Below are positions 27,425-36,430 of a stretch of 64,000 nucleotides of DNA, one piece after another; position 1 is the stretch's first letter; each line of letters opens with the position of its first letter. The position numbers were made by a program, and so were the translations under genes. The notes beneath the pieces were generated by a model that worked only from the letters and a program-made list of their open reading frames with translations, had not been told where the DNA came from and ran no database searches. The DNA is from a virus. The stretch is from the IMG/VR virus record IMGVR_UViG_3300047089_000307, positions 1 through 64,000 of that record; one strand, written 5' to 3'.

Positions 27425-27485
27425 GGTCTCCCTTTTCCAGCGCAGACGGGCTGGTCATGCCCAGCAGGGCCAGCTCGCAGCGTGA

Positions 27486-27662
27486 CTACTTCAGGCGCGC
27501 GGCGAAATCGCGCCACGCCCGTGTGCTGAATGTCAGGACGGTGCCGTCGCCGTGCTGGGTGGTGTCGCGAACGCCGACCTTATCTGCGTCCGTTCCGACG
27601 CTGACGCAGTGCGGGCACTGCCCGTCACAGCGGCTAGCGATACGCCAGTTAGCCGTCATCAT
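27486..27662 (-). CDS. DUF397-like protein (58 aa)
   Basis: TANWRIASRCDGQCPHCVSV followed by VGVRDT and VLTFSTRAWRDF matches the DUF397 pattern (W-x-S...C-V-V...VRDS...PVL-F-x-WxxF) typical of actinobacteria, where such proteins usually pair with Xre regulators. The preferred ATG at 27662 has GGGAGAAGG upstream. Divergent from the sugar island. Confidence 0.75.
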   Translation of the reverse strand: MMTANWRIASRCDGQCPHCVSVGTDADKVGVRDTTQHGDGTVLTFSTRAWRDFAARLK

Positions 27663-27761
27663 TTCCTTCTCCCGTTGTCCCTGAGTTCCCACGGTGGCAC
27701 TTCAGGCTAATACTAAGCTCATGCCGCGAGCGAGTGCCGGCCTTCGCGGATCACCGGCTAC

Positions 27762-27778
27762 GTCTGTTCTAGTATAAT
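27762..27778 (+). promoter_or_regulatory. promoter before the sugar island
   Basis: GTCTGTTCTAGTATAAT contains a consensus-like -10 (TATAAT) and matches the GTCT...GTATA part of the phage element. It lies 24 nt before the epimerase gene. Confidence 0.6.
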
Positions 27779-27802
27779 AAGGAAGTCTGCTAGAGTCGTC
27801 GC

Positions 27803-28780
27803 ATGAGAATCCTCGTGACCGGTGGGGCCGGGTTCCTCGGGAGCAGCCTCGTCCGCCGCCTGGCCGGGGAAGGTCATGAGGTACGGGTCCTTGACGACCT
27901 GAGCCGCGGTGACCGGGAGCGGCTCCGCGGCGTGCCGTGCACGCTCATTGAAGGCGACGTGCGAAACTCGGCAGACGTCCTGACCGCGATGCACGGCTGC
28001 GACATGGTGGCGCACCTGGCTTACCTCCAGGGCACCCAGACGTTCTACGCCGAGCCGCGCGCTGTCCTCGACGTTGCGCTGCGCGGCATCCTCAACGTGC
28101 TGCGCGGCTGCGAGGTCACCGGCTGCGGGGACCTGCTCCTGGTGTCCTCCTCCGAGGCGTACCAGGTGGCCCCGCAGGTGCCCACCCCGGAGGACATCCC
28201 CCTCGTCGTCCCGGACGTGCTCAATGCCCGGTACAGCTACGGCGGCGGCAAGATCGCCTGCGAGCTGGCCGTGCTGGCCTGGGAGCGGGCAGGGGTACTG
28301 GACCGGGTGGTGATCGCCAGGCCGCACAACGTCTACGGTCCTGACATGGGCCGGGAGCACGTTATCCCGGAGTTCTGCAACCGGATGGACGAGCTGATCC
28401 CGCAGTACCCGAAGGGGGGCGTCATCCCGTTCCCCATCCAGGGCACCGGCCAGGAGACCCGGTCGTTCTGCTACATCGATGACTGCACGGCCCAGCTGAG
28501 CCTGCTCGCCGGCCAGGGCACCCCCGGCGGCGTCTACCACGTGGGCACCATGGACGAGCGCACGGTCGCGGACGTTGCCGTTGCCGTGGGCCGGCGCTAT
28601 GGCCGTGAGGTCAAGGTCATGCCGGGCAAGCTGGCCAAGGGGTCGCCGCCGCGCAGGCTGCCGGACACGGCGAAGATCCGGGCGCTGGGAACCTGGCCGG
28701 AGACCTCGTTCGAGGACGGCCTGGCCGAGACGGCAGCCTGGTACCAGGCGCACAGCCTCCTGCCGCGGCAGGCTTGGTGA
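27803..28780 (+). CDS. NAD-dependent sugar epimerase/dehydratase (extended SDR)
   Basis: This 325-aa protein has the Rossmann motif TGGAGFLGSSL (residues 6-16), SSSEAY near 113-118, the catalytic YSYGGGK (Y-x3-K) near 146-152, and the family features RPHNVYGP and YIDDC. It probably interconverts a nucleotide sugar (GalE/RmlB-type chemistry). First gene of a collinear sugar-modification cluster; the next gene starts by overlap. Confidence 0.9.
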   Translation: MRILVTGGAGFLGSSLVRRLAGEGHEVRVLDDLSRGDRERLRGVPCTLIEGDVRNSADVLTAMHGCDMVAHLAYLQGTQTFYAEPRAVLDVALRGILNVLRGCEVTGCGDLLLVSSSEAYQVAPQVPTPEDIPLVVPDVLNARYSYGGGKIACELAVLAWERAGVLDRVVIARPHNVYGPDMGREHVIPEFCNRMDELIPQYPKGGVIPFPIQGTGQETRSFCYIDDCTAQLSLLAGQGTPGGVYHVGTMDERTVADVAVAVGRRYGREVKVMPGKLAKGSPPRRLPDTAKIRALGTWPETSFEDGLAETAAWYQAHSLLPRQAW

Positions 28781-29907
28781 CCGGTGACGTCACCGCCTGC
28801 GGCGGCTGCGGGGCGCACGGGCTGCTGAGGCCCTTCTTCGACATGGGGCGCCAGCCGCTTGCCGAGAGCTCCAGGGCAAGTGCCCGGTACCCGCTCGCCC
28901 TCGTGCAGTGCGCGAGCTGCCTGCTCGTCCAGCTCAGCTACATCGCGGACCAGCGGGAGGTCTTCCCGGAGGATCACCCGTACACGACGGGCAACTCCCG
29001 GGTGCTGCGCGAGCACTATGCGAACCTGACCCGGGACCTTGCCGGAAACCTCGCCCTGGGCGACCTGGTCGTTGATATCGGGGCCAATGACGGGACGCTG
29101 CTGGGCAGTTACCCGGGACCACCGCGCCGGGTAGCGATAGAGCCGACGAACCAGGTCAGGAAGTGCGGTCCTGGCATCACGCAGTACCAGGAGTTCTTCA
29201 CCGCTGGCCTGGCGGCGAAGATCCGCGGGGAGCACGGGCCGGCCAGGGTCGTCACGGCGTGCAACGTCCTCGCGCACGTGCCGGATGTCCATGACTTCCT
29301 GGACGGCGTGGTGACCTTGCTGGCTGACGACGGGGAGTTCGTCACCGAGAACCACGACCTGGCGAGCATCACCGAGGGCCTTCAGATCGACACGATCTAC
29401 CATGAGCACCTGCGGTACTACTCGGTGGCCACCCTCGCCGGCCTGCTGGAGCGGCACGGCCTGCGGGTCACCAGCTCGCAGGAGACCCCGATGCACGGCG
29501 GGTCGTTCCGCGTGCGGGCCCGCAAGCAGCGGGGCGGCCTCCAGCACCGGGCCGAGGGCGCCGCTGCGGCGCTGCGCGGGATGCTATGGAAGATCACCGT
29601 CCAGGAGAAGGAGAAGGTGTACGGCATCGGCGCGACCACCCGCGCCACGCCGCTCCTCCACTACGCGGGCGTTCAGAAGTACGTCACGTGCGTCTGCGAG
29701 GTACCCGGCAGCGAGAAGATCGGCCAGCTGATGCCAGGCACGCAGATTCCCGTGGTGGACGAGAAGCGGCTCATCGAGGACCAGCCCGCGTACGCGCTGA
29801 TGCTGTCCTGGCACATCGCCGGCGACATCATGCCGAAGCTGCGCGCGGCCGGCTACCAGGGCAAGTTCATCGTCCCGCTTCCCAGCCCAGGGATCGCCGG
29901 TGCCTAG
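28777..29907 (+). CDS. sugar C-methyltransferase
   Basis: A GTG start (TTG 28774 possible) overlaps the epimerase gene. The N-terminal zinc-binding domain has CGGCGAHG and CASC. The SAM-binding motif is VVDIGANDGTLLGSY (about residues 88-102), followed by FVTENHDLASI and the Tyr/His region IYHEHLRYYSV. The C-terminal domain (KVYGIGATTRATPLLHY) is the type found in NDP-hexose C-methyltransferases. It probably methylates a keto-sugar made by the upstream enzyme. Confidence 0.88.
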   Translation: MTGDVTACGGCGAHGLLRPFFDMGRQPLAESSRASARYPLALVQCASCLLVQLSYIADQREVFPEDHPYTTGNSRVLREHYANLTRDLAGNLALGDLVVDIGANDGTLLGSYPGPPRRVAIEPTNQVRKCGPGITQYQEFFTAGLAAKIRGEHGPARVVTACNVLAHVPDVHDFLDGVVTLLADDGEFVTENHDLASITEGLQIDTIYHEHLRYYSVATLAGLLERHGLRVTSSQETPMHGGSFRVRARKQRGGLQHRAEGAAAALRGMLWKITVQEKEKVYGIGATTRATPLLHYAGVQKYVTCVCEVPGSEKIGQLMPGTQIPVVDEKRLIEDQPAYALMLSWHIAGDIMPKLRAAGYQGKFIVPLPSPGIAGA

Positions 29908-30262
29908 CAGCTTCCGGGACGACCGGGGCTACATCGAGGACCTTGTCGTCTCCCCGATTGACTCCGTGACGCGCATCATCACCAGGGCGGGCGCTGTCCG
30001 CGGGAACCACGTGCACCGGGAGACCGTGCAGTGGACGTACGTGGTCTCCGGGAGGCTCCTCATTGCTATCCGGCTCCAGGACGGGAGCATCCGCGAGCGT
30101 GAGCTTGGCCCGGGGGAGATGGCCCGGGAAGAGGCCGGGGCTCCTCACGCGTGGAAGGCCATCGCCGACTGTACCTGCCTTGTCTTCACCCGTGGCCCGC
30201 GATCAGGGGCCGGGTATGAGAGTGACACGACCAGGCTAGCCGAGGAGGACTGGCTGCTATGA
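29900..30262 (+). CDS. cupin sugar isomerase-like protein
   Basis: This 120-aa protein is one cupin domain: RGNHVHRETVQWTYVVSGRL (metal site) and GEMAREEAGAPHAWKA. It resembles small WxcM/FdtA-type 3,4-ketoisomerases or RmlC-like cupins. It overlaps both neighbours, so it belongs to the sugar operon. Confidence 0.75.
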   Translation: MPSSFRDDRGYIEDLVVSPIDSVTRIITRAGAVRGNHVHRETVQWTYVVSGRLLIAIRLQDGSIRERELGPGEMAREEAGAPHAWKAIADCTCLVFTRGPRSGAGYESDTTRLAEEDWLL

Positions 30263-30921
30263 GGGACCTGCTCGTCGTGGTGCCCAGCCGGGGCCGCCCG
30301 CAGAATATCCAGCGGCTGCGAGAGGCCATGGACGTTACCTGCCAGGGGTACACGACGCTCCTCGTTGGCCTGGACGAGGACGACGAGGAAAGCTACCCCC
30401 GGCTGGGGAACGTGCAGTATGCAGTCCGGGCCGGCCTGCGCGGCTTTACCGCCTGGGCGAATGAGCTGGCCGTGCCCGCCGTGGGGGAGTACCGGTACAT
30501 CGGGGCGCTCGGTGATGACTGCGTGCCGGAGACGCCCGGCTGGGACGTGCGGATCATGGAGGCCCTGAACCGCCAGCCCTTCGCGTACGCCAACGACCTG
30601 TACCCGCTGCGCCCGCACGGCTCTCAGGTAACGCACGTCTTCACCAGGAGTGAAGTCGTCCGGGCGCTCGGCTATATCGGCGTCCCGGCTCTTACTCACA
30701 TGTACGTGGACGACGCCTGGGGGGCCTGGGGCGCGGCCTGCGGGATCGAGTACCTCCCCGGCGTGATCATTGAGCACTTGCACCACTCCTCCGGGAAAGC
30801 GCCGGCTGACGAGACGTACCGGCGGGCGGAGGAGACCTCGGCGCAGTGCCAGGCAGCCTTCGCCGAGTACTGCCGCGGAGAGCTGGACGAGGATGTCCGC
30901 AAGATCAAGGCGGTGCTGTGA
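30259..30921 (+). CDS. glycosyltransferase-like protein, copy 1
   Basis: Starts MRDLLVVVPSRGRPQNIQRL, a GT-A fold opening, with GLDEDDEESYPRL and the metal/sugar motif LGDDCVPETPGWD (about residues 82-94). Strongly similar to the ORF at 32022 (same start, same HMYVDD/HMYVDV segment). Probably transfers a sugar; acceptor unknown. Confidence 0.75.
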   Translation: MRDLLVVVPSRGRPQNIQRLREAMDVTCQGYTTLLVGLDEDDEESYPRLGNVQYAVRAGLRGFTAWANELAVPAVGEYRYIGALGDDCVPETPGWDVRIMEALNRQPFAYANDLYPLRPHGSQVTHVFTRSEVVRALGYIGVPALTHMYVDDAWGAWGAACGIEYLPGVIIEHLHHSSGKAPADETYRRAEETSAQCQAAFAEYCRGELDEDVRKIKAVL

Positions 30922-30922
30922 C

Positions 30923-31390
30923 GTGAGGATGCACGGCAAGTGCGGGTGGCTGTACCTGGAGAATGCCGATCCAGTGCTCCTGCGGGAGTGGATGTATGAC
31001 GCCAGCAGCTCCACCCTGGAGACCGTCCCTCCGGTGAACGTCGCCAGTGCCGTGCCTTTCCGGCTTTACCCGGCCGCGGCCATTTCCGAGATTCCCCCGC
31101 CTGCGGGCGACCAGCATTTCTGGGGCGTTATCAGGCCGGGGGGCCGGGTGCCGGGCATCCAACGCCATCCAGGAGGGTCAGAGCCCCGGGAGCTAGTTGG
31201 CAGGCTCGTCCGCCAGGTCTGGGTGCAGTGGGCGCGAGAGCAGCCGGACCCGAAGCCGTCCTGGCTACTGCCCTGGGAGGACTTGGACGACGGCCAGCGT
31301 GAGGCGGACATGCGCATCGGAGCGGCCTTGTTCGATGCGGGCTACCGGGCAGGGACGAACGGGGATGACGCGCTGGGAACGGCGCCATGA
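30923..31390 (+). CDS. hypothetical protein (155 aa)
   Basis: A GTG start follows the previous stop closely. Contains RQVWVQWAREQPDPKPSWLL and DMRIGAALFDAGYRAG, reminiscent of short actinobacterial proteins of unknown function. It lies inside the glycosyltransferase operon and overlaps the next gene. Confidence 0.55.
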   Translation: MRMHGKCGWLYLENADPVLLREWMYDASSSTLETVPPVNVASAVPFRLYPAAAISEIPPPAGDQHFWGVIRPGGRVPGIQRHPGGSEPRELVGRLVRQVWVQWAREQPDPKPSWLLPWEDLDDGQREADMRIGAALFDAGYRAGTNGDDALGTAP

Positions 31391-32025
31391 CGGGCGTGAC
31401 CTGGGACGTCCTGATCTGCTCGATCCCGCACCGGCACGTGACGCTGCTGGAGCTGCTCGCTGACCTTAACCGGCAATGGCAGCCGGGATTCGGCGCGCTG
31501 ATCTACCGGGACAACCTGGAGGACAGCTACGGGGCTAAGACGCAGACCCTGCTGAACAGGTCCCGGACACAGTACGTCTCCTGCATCGATGACGACGACC
31601 TGCTGGCCCCCGATGGCGTGGCGCGGATCATGGCGGCACTCCAGGCGCAGCCGGATTACGTGGGCTTCATGGTGCGCTGGACGACGGACGGCGTTCCGGA
31701 AGTCCCGGTTGAGCACTCGCTCGCGCACTCGAACTGGACTAACCGGCCGGACATCCTGCTCCGGGACATCACCCAGTTCAACCCGATCCGCCGGGAGCTG
31801 GCGCTGCTGGGCACCTGGGAGGGCGGGAATGAGGCTGAGCGCCGCTGGAGCAGCGGGGTGCGGGCCAGCGGCAAGTGCGTGAGCCAGGCATGGCTACCGG
31901 ACCCCCCGGTGTACTACTACCGGTCATCAAGCAAGGACACCTTCAAGATGGAGCGCTTCCCGATGCCGCAGGACCAGATTCCGCTGCTGCCGTCGTATCC
32001 CTGGCTGACGGTGGTCGGATCATGA
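31387..32025 (+). CDS. glycosyltransferase-like protein
   Basis: This 212-aa GT-A-like protein has LICSIPHRHVTLLELL at its start and VSCIDDDDLLAPDG (DxD-type) near residue 65-78. Overlaps both neighbours by 4 nt. Confidence 0.7.
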   Translation: MTGVTWDVLICSIPHRHVTLLELLADLNRQWQPGFGALIYRDNLEDSYGAKTQTLLNRSRTQYVSCIDDDDLLAPDGVARIMAALQAQPDYVGFMVRWTTDGVPEVPVEHSLAHSNWTNRPDILLRDITQFNPIRRELALLGTWEGGNEAERRWSSGVRASGKCVSQAWLPDPPVYYYRSSSKDTFKMERFPMPQDQIPLLPSYPWLTVVGS

Positions 32026-32747
32026 GGGACCTGCTGGTCGCCGTGCCCAGCCGGGGACGCCCTGCGAGCATCGCCCGGCTTGCGCAGGCGATGAAGGACA
32101 CCTGCACGGCGGACACCGTGCTGGCGGTCGGCCTGGACGACGACGACGAGGGCCAGTACCCGCGGCTGCCCGGCGTGGAGTACGAGGTGCGCTCCGGGCT
32201 GCGCCGGGTCACCGCGTGGACCAATGAGCTGGCCGTCCCCCGGGCCGGGCAGTACCGGGCGGTCGGCTCCCTCGGCGATGACAACGTGCCGCGCACGCCC
32301 GGCTGGGACACGGCCATCCTCAAGGCCCTGGAGAGCACGCCGTTCGCATTCGGCAACGACCTGTACCCGCGGGACCCCGGGTCGATGAGCTGCCACATCT
32401 TCATGCGCAGTGAGGTGGTGCAGGCCCTCGGCTACGCGGGGGCGCCGACGATCTCGCACATGTACGTGGACGTGGGCTGGTTCGCCTGGGGCACTGCCTG
32501 CGGGATCACGTACCTGGACGACGTGGTCATCGAGCACATGCACTACTCCGTGGGCAAGTCCGGCCCGGATGAGGTCTACGCCGCCTCCTACGCGCTGACG
32601 AGCACGGACCTCCAGAACTGGCATGCCTACAGCCGCGGCGGCCAGCTGAACGCCGACATCGCGAAGCTGGGCGGGACGCCGTTCACCCCCGAGTCGCTGT
32701 CCGAGTTCAACCGGAGCATCAACGTGCCGGACCAGTGGCCGGGATGA
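32022..32747 (+). CDS. glycosyltransferase-like protein, copy 2
   Basis: The preferred ATG at 32022 overlaps the previous stop. MRDLLVAVPSRGRPASIARL, GLDDDDEGQYPRL, LGDDNVPRTPGWD and SHMYVDVGWFAWG parallel copy 1 throughout, so the two arose by duplication and diverged. About 241 aa. Confidence 0.75.
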   Translation: MRDLLVAVPSRGRPASIARLAQAMKDTCTADTVLAVGLDDDDEGQYPRLPGVEYEVRSGLRRVTAWTNELAVPRAGQYRAVGSLGDDNVPRTPGWDTAILKALESTPFAFGNDLYPRDPGSMSCHIFMRSEVVQALGYAGAPTISHMYVDVGWFAWGTACGITYLDDVVIEHMHYSVGKSGPDEVYAASYALTSTDLQNWHAYSRGGQLNADIAKLGGTPFTPESLSEFNRSINVPDQWPG

Positions 32748-33373
32748 CCCAGCCCCTGGTATCGGTGGTTACCCCCACGTGGCAGCGGCACGCGATGCTC
32801 ATGGACCGCTGCGTCCCGGCCGTGCAGGCGCAGGACTATGACAGCGTTGAGCACGTCATCGTCAGCGACGGCCCGGACAGCACGCTGGCCATCGTGCTCG
32901 GCATGCTGTGCGGCAAGAACGCCTGGGGCAACGTCGTCTACCGGGAACTGCCGGAGCATCCCGCCGGCGAGCACTGGGGCCATCATGCCCGGCTGGCCGG
33001 CCTGGAGGTGGCCCGCGGGCAGTACGTCACCTACTGCGATGACGATGACGCCCTCCGGCCCCGGCACTGCGCGCTGATGGCCGCGGCCCTGGACGCGGCC
33101 CCGGAGGCGGGCTTTGCCGTGAGCCGCATGACGTGCCACGGCGGCCCGCACGAGTCGGTGACCGGCTGGGGACCGCTGGCCTGCGGCAACGTGGGAACCC
33201 CGATGATCATGCACCGCCGGGAGATCCTGGCGCACGGGACCTGGGGGCCGGCGTCCTTCACCGAGGACTGGGACCTCGTGGAGCGCTGGCTGGACGCGGG
33301 AGTCAGCTACGTGAGCGTGGACGCGGAGACCAGCGATGCCTGGCCCTCCCTGTACAGGCAGGGGCAGCAATGA
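32744..33373 (+). CDS. GT2-family glycosyltransferase
   Basis: LVSVVTPTWQRHAMLMDRCV followed by HVIVSDGPD and VTYCDDDDALRP (DxD near residue 103) is the GT2 pattern. ATG 32744 overlaps the previous stop. Around 209 aa, a minimal GT-A domain. Confidence 0.8.
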   Translation: MTQPLVSVVTPTWQRHAMLMDRCVPAVQAQDYDSVEHVIVSDGPDSTLAIVLGMLCGKNAWGNVVYRELPEHPAGEHWGHHARLAGLEVARGQYVTYCDDDDALRPRHCALMAAALDAAPEAGFAVSRMTCHGGPHESVTGWGPLACGNVGTPMIMHRREILAHGTWGPASFTEDWDLVERWLDAGVSYVSVDAETSDAWPSLYRQGQQ

Positions 33374-33699
33374 CGGACGGCCATGACCGGGAACGTCATG
33401 CTCCTGCGCCGCAGCAGCGGGTGAGGGACCTGGAGCGCCAGTACGACGTTGCCCGGGAGCACGAGGAGAGGTACCGCAACGCCCTGCTGTGGGTGCGCAC
33501 GGTTGCCGGCATGCACTACCTCGGCGGGGCCTTCGAGCCCGAGCACATGCGCGACCTGGCCAACCTCGCCGCTAACGCGCTGGACGGCACGGACCTGCCA
33601 GACTGCGAGGAAAGCTCGGCCAAGGCCCGGAAGAAGGCCAGCAAGTGGGCGGAGCGGTTCGGGCGGGAGCTGGCTGAACAGGAGCTGGCGGAAGACTGA
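33370..33699 (+). CDS. coiled-coil hypothetical protein (109 aa)
   Basis: The ATG overlaps the previous stop. A charged helix (VRDLERQYDVAREHEERYRN) opens the protein, and the C-terminus (SAKARKKASKWAERFGRELA) is also helical. Function unknown. Confidence 0.55.
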   Translation: MTDGHDRERHAPAPQQRVRDLERQYDVAREHEERYRNALLWVRTVAGMHYLGGAFEPEHMRDLANLAANALDGTDLPDCEESSAKARKKASKWAERFGRELAEQELAED

Positions 33700-33700
33700 C

Positions 33701-34342
33701 ATGGGCATCATGAGCAAGAACGGCCTGGACGTGCGCAGTTACTACCATTGCTTCGCGGCCGGGGCCTGGGCCGACCCGGTACGGGATCACTTCGCCGCGA
33801 TGGGCCGCAGCGGCCTGGACGAGACGGCGATCACGGTTGGCCTCGTTGGACCGCCGCGGGACCGGGACAATGCCCGGCAGCGGATCGGCCTGCTGTGCCG
33901 CAACTGGTGCATTCCCGAGCCGGCGCAGTGGCGCGAGGCAGAGGAAGGATGGGAGCAGGTAACGCTCCAGGCCATCTACGACGACGTCCAGAAGATCCCC
34001 GGTGAGTACGCGGTCCTTTACGCGCACGCCAAGGGCGCCTACGGCGACACGGACACGAACCACGCCTGGCGCCGGTCGATGACCCGTCACGTCGTGCGCG
34101 GCTGGGAGGACTGCGTGACGCTCCTCGGCAGCCATGACATGGTCGGATGCCACTACGTCTCCAACGACCATTACCCGCAGGACCCGCCGTTCTTCGGAGG
34201 GAACTTCTGGTGGGCCCGGGCATCGTACCTGCGCCGGCTGCCCCCGCCGGAGAACGAGAACCGCTGGACCGCGGAGATCTGGGCGACGCAGGCGAACCCC
34301 CTGGTCCATGACTTGCGGCCAGGATGGCCTGACTACCAGTGA
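33701..34342 (+). CDS. probable glycosyltransferase of unassigned family
   Basis: About 213 aa. AVLYAHAKGAYGDTDTNHAW, then HDMVGCHYVSND and PPFFGGNFWWARASYLRRLP form a pattern I associate with surface-glycan glycosyltransferases. It lies among other glycosyltransferase genes. Confidence 0.6.
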   Translation: MGIMSKNGLDVRSYYHCFAAGAWADPVRDHFAAMGRSGLDETAITVGLVGPPRDRDNARQRIGLLCRNWCIPEPAQWREAEEGWEQVTLQAIYDDVQKIPGEYAVLYAHAKGAYGDTDTNHAWRRSMTRHVVRGWEDCVTLLGSHDMVGCHYVSNDHYPQDPPFFGGNFWWARASYLRRLPPPENENRWTAEIWATQANPLVHDLRPGWPDYQ

Positions 34343-34343
34343 G

Positions 34344-35069
34344 GTGATCCCCGTCAAAGCTTTCATCATCTTCCGTGACCGGGTGACGTACGGTCGCCAG
34401 TGCCTTGCGGCGTTCCAGGCCGCGGGCCTTGAAACGACGATCGTTGACCACGGCAGTACCTGGCCGGGGGCAGTGGACTGGCTCAGGGAGCTGAAGAAGT
34501 CGGGCGTCCCGGTGGTTGACGAAGGCGGCGGCAACCCGCGGGACCTATGGCAGCGGGACTGGTTCCGCAGGGCGTGCGCCCGGGAGAAGTACGTCGTGAA
34601 TGACCCGGACGTCATACCGTCGCAGGAATGCCCGCCCGACTGGCCGCAGTACCTGTCGGAAGTCCTCGACAGGCACCCGAACTACCACAAGATCGGCCTC
34701 GGGCTGCGCATCGACCGCATCCCGGAGCACTACACGCAGCGCGATAACGTCATCGGCTGGGAAGCGCACTTCTGGGATCACGAGGTAGAGCACGGCGTGT
34801 ATCACGCGGACGTCGACACTACGCTGGCCGTGCACATCCCGATGATGGACATGGGCTGCCATTCCTTCAGCGCGATGCGCACGGGCTTCCCGTACGTTGC
34901 CGACCACGTGGCCTGGTACGAGGACTACCGGAACCTGAGCGAGGAGCTGGCGTACTACCACAGCCACGCGGAGGAGGGGATCTCCTGCTGGACGCCGCGG
35001 AAGGAAGCTCCGTGGGATGCCGGGGGAGCGATCCTGCCGGGGCGCGGCATGGCTACCGGGACTGACTGA
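34344..35069 (+). CDS. glycosyltransferase-like protein
   Basis: A GTG start. MIPVKAFIIFRDRVTYGRQC, then VNDPDVIPSQECP (DxD-like) and VDTTLAVHIPMMDMGCHSFS. About 241 aa, GT-A-like. Last large gene before a short promoter gap. Confidence 0.65.
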   Translation: MIPVKAFIIFRDRVTYGRQCLAAFQAAGLETTIVDHGSTWPGAVDWLRELKKSGVPVVDEGGGNPRDLWQRDWFRRACAREKYVVNDPDVIPSQECPPDWPQYLSEVLDRHPNYHKIGLGLRIDRIPEHYTQRDNVIGWEAHFWDHEVEHGVYHADVDTTLAVHIPMMDMGCHSFSAMRTGFPYVADHVAWYEDYRNLSEELAYYHSHAEEGISCWTPRKEAPWDAGGAILPGRGMATGTD

Positions 35070-35075
35070 GCTGCT

Positions 35076-35092
35076 GTCTCATGGAGTATCCT
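35076..35092 (+). promoter_or_regulatory. promoter-like element
   Basis: GTCTCATGGAGTATCCT resembles the phage element; TATCCT (35087-35092) is 7 nt before the ATG at 35100. Confidence 0.45.
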
Positions 35093-35099
35093 CACCGGC

Positions 35100-35210
35100 A
35101 TGAGTGACTGGGCTGGCAAGCCGAGCATGCGAAGCAAGGCCCGGCTGGTCATGGCCGCGGATGGCGCGAGCATCGAGGCGGCGATGGCCGCGCCCGGGGC
35201 GGGAAAGTGA
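35100..35210 (+). CDS. small protein, probably leaderless (36 aa)
   Basis: MSDWAGKPSMRSKARLVMAA starts 7 nt after TATCCT. Ala/Met-rich; its end overlaps the next GTG. Function unknown. Confidence 0.45.
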   Translation: MSDWAGKPSMRSKARLVMAADGASIEAAMAAPGAGK

Positions 35211-35419
35211 AGTCCCGCGTCACGCTGGAGCCGTCTGAGCTCAGTGAGGACGGACGGGTCATCGAAGCCTGGATCAGCGTCGAGCGCCTCGGTGACTGCG
35301 ACGATGACGCTACGGACCGGGACCTGTTCCTGTCCCCGGAGGAGATGCAGTTCCTGTACCAGGGGATGAGGCGCTACTACGAGGACGGCGTGTGGACGAC
35401 CGGGACGGTGGAGTGGTGA
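35207..35419 (+). CDS. hypothetical protein (70 aa)
   Basis: A GTG start overlaps the previous stop. Acidic: MKSRVTLEPSELSEDGRVIE, then DLFLSPEEMQFLYQGMRRYY. No family recognised. Confidence 0.55.
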   Translation: MKSRVTLEPSELSEDGRVIEAWISVERLGDCDDDATDRDLFLSPEEMQFLYQGMRRYYEDGVWTTGTVEW

Positions 35420-35877
35420 GCGCCAAGTGGGACGAGCGGTACCTGAACCTGGCCACGCTGGTGTCGTACTGGAGCAAGGACCGCAGTACGAAGGTCGGCT
35501 GCGTGATCGTGGGCGAGGCCGGCCAGGTGCTCTCCACCGGGTACAACGGCTTCCCGCGCGGCATTGGCGACGATGTAGCGCAACGGCACGCTCGCCCGGC
35601 CAAGTACCTGTGGACCGAGCACGCTGAGCGGAATGCCGTCTATAACGCGGCCCGGACGGGCACGTCCCTGCTCGGGTCGTCGCTGTACCTGCCGTGGTTC
35701 CCCTGCGCGGACTGCGCCAGGGCCATCATCCAGTCGGGGATAGCCGTCCTCGTGGTTGTCGAGGTCAAGCGCGGCGACGCCCAGTGGGATGAGAGCATCG
35801 CGGTCAGCAAGGAGATGCTCGCGGAGGCCGGAGTCATTGTCCGCTGGCACGAGCCGGGGGTGAGCGCGAGCGCGTGA
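35416..35877 (+). CDS. dCMP/cytidine deaminase family protein
   Basis: This 153-aa protein has the zinc deaminase signature: TEHAERNAVYNAA (H-A-E) and FPCADCARAII (P-C-x2-C). DRSTKVGCVIVG and STGYNGFPRG are typical of phage dCMP deaminases, which supply dUMP for dTTP synthesis. A role in base modification or tRNA editing cannot be excluded. It overlaps both neighbours. Confidence 0.88.
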   Translation: MSAKWDERYLNLATLVSYWSKDRSTKVGCVIVGEAGQVLSTGYNGFPRGIGDDVAQRHARPAKYLWTEHAERNAVYNAARTGTSLLGSSLYLPWFPCADCARAIIQSGIAVLVVVEVKRGDAQWDESIAVSKEMLAEAGVIVRWHEPGVSASA

Positions 35878-36041
35878 GCGAGATCTTCTTCCTGCTCGTG
35901 TGCCGGGAGTGCGGTAACCCGGGAAAGCCCTTGATCATGCCCTTCGGCTCGGCGGCCGACCGGGGGAAGTGGGCCTCGGAGCACACGAGGGCCACCGGGC
36001 ATGACCGCTGGTGGGTGCAGGACGAGGTGCGGGAATCATGA
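35874..36041 (+). CDS. small hypothetical protein (55 aa)
   Basis: A GTG start overlaps the deaminase stop. FLLVCRECGNPGKPLIMPFG has one Cys pair, and AADRGKWASEHTRATGHDRW follows. It resembles actinobacterial zinc-binding small proteins. Function unknown. Confidence 0.6.
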   Translation: MSEIFFLLVCRECGNPGKPLIMPFGSAADRGKWASEHTRATGHDRWWVQDEVRES

Positions 36042-36430
36042 GCGGCTGCCAGCGGGAGGAGAGGCCAGTGCATGAGGTCAAGGTCACCGGCAACATCATG
36101 GCGGACGGCGTCGATATCTGGGTGACGATGAAGTTCGAGGGATCGCCGCGTCGTATCCTGCACTTCCGGGAGGGCCTTCCGGACTGGGACGAGGCGGACG
36201 GGACCGCGCAGCCCCCGACGATGACGCTGCCTGATGACGCGGGCCGGGCGCTGCTGGAGCAGCTGCTACGGCATTACGCCGGGTCGCAGGACCTGCACAC
36301 GGTCCGCGCTGACCTGGTGCACGAGCGCAAGCGCGTTGACAATCTCATCAGCGCGCTCACGCAGGCGCTGGCCGTGACCATTCAGCAGCGTATTACAGTG
36401 TCTTCTCGTGAGGATCTTCGCAGGCCATGA
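36038..36430 (+). CDS. hypothetical protein (130 aa)
   Basis: The ATG overlaps the previous stop. VTGNIMADGVDIWVTMKFEG and HYAGSQDLHTVRADLVHERK (a C-terminal helix) are the main features. Overlaps the next glycosyltransferase gene. Confidence 0.55.
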   Translation: MSGCQREERPVHEVKVTGNIMADGVDIWVTMKFEGSPRRILHFREGLPDWDEADGTAQPPTMTLPDDAGRALLEQLLRHYAGSQDLHTVRADLVHERKRVDNLISALTQALAVTIQQRITVSSREDLRRP

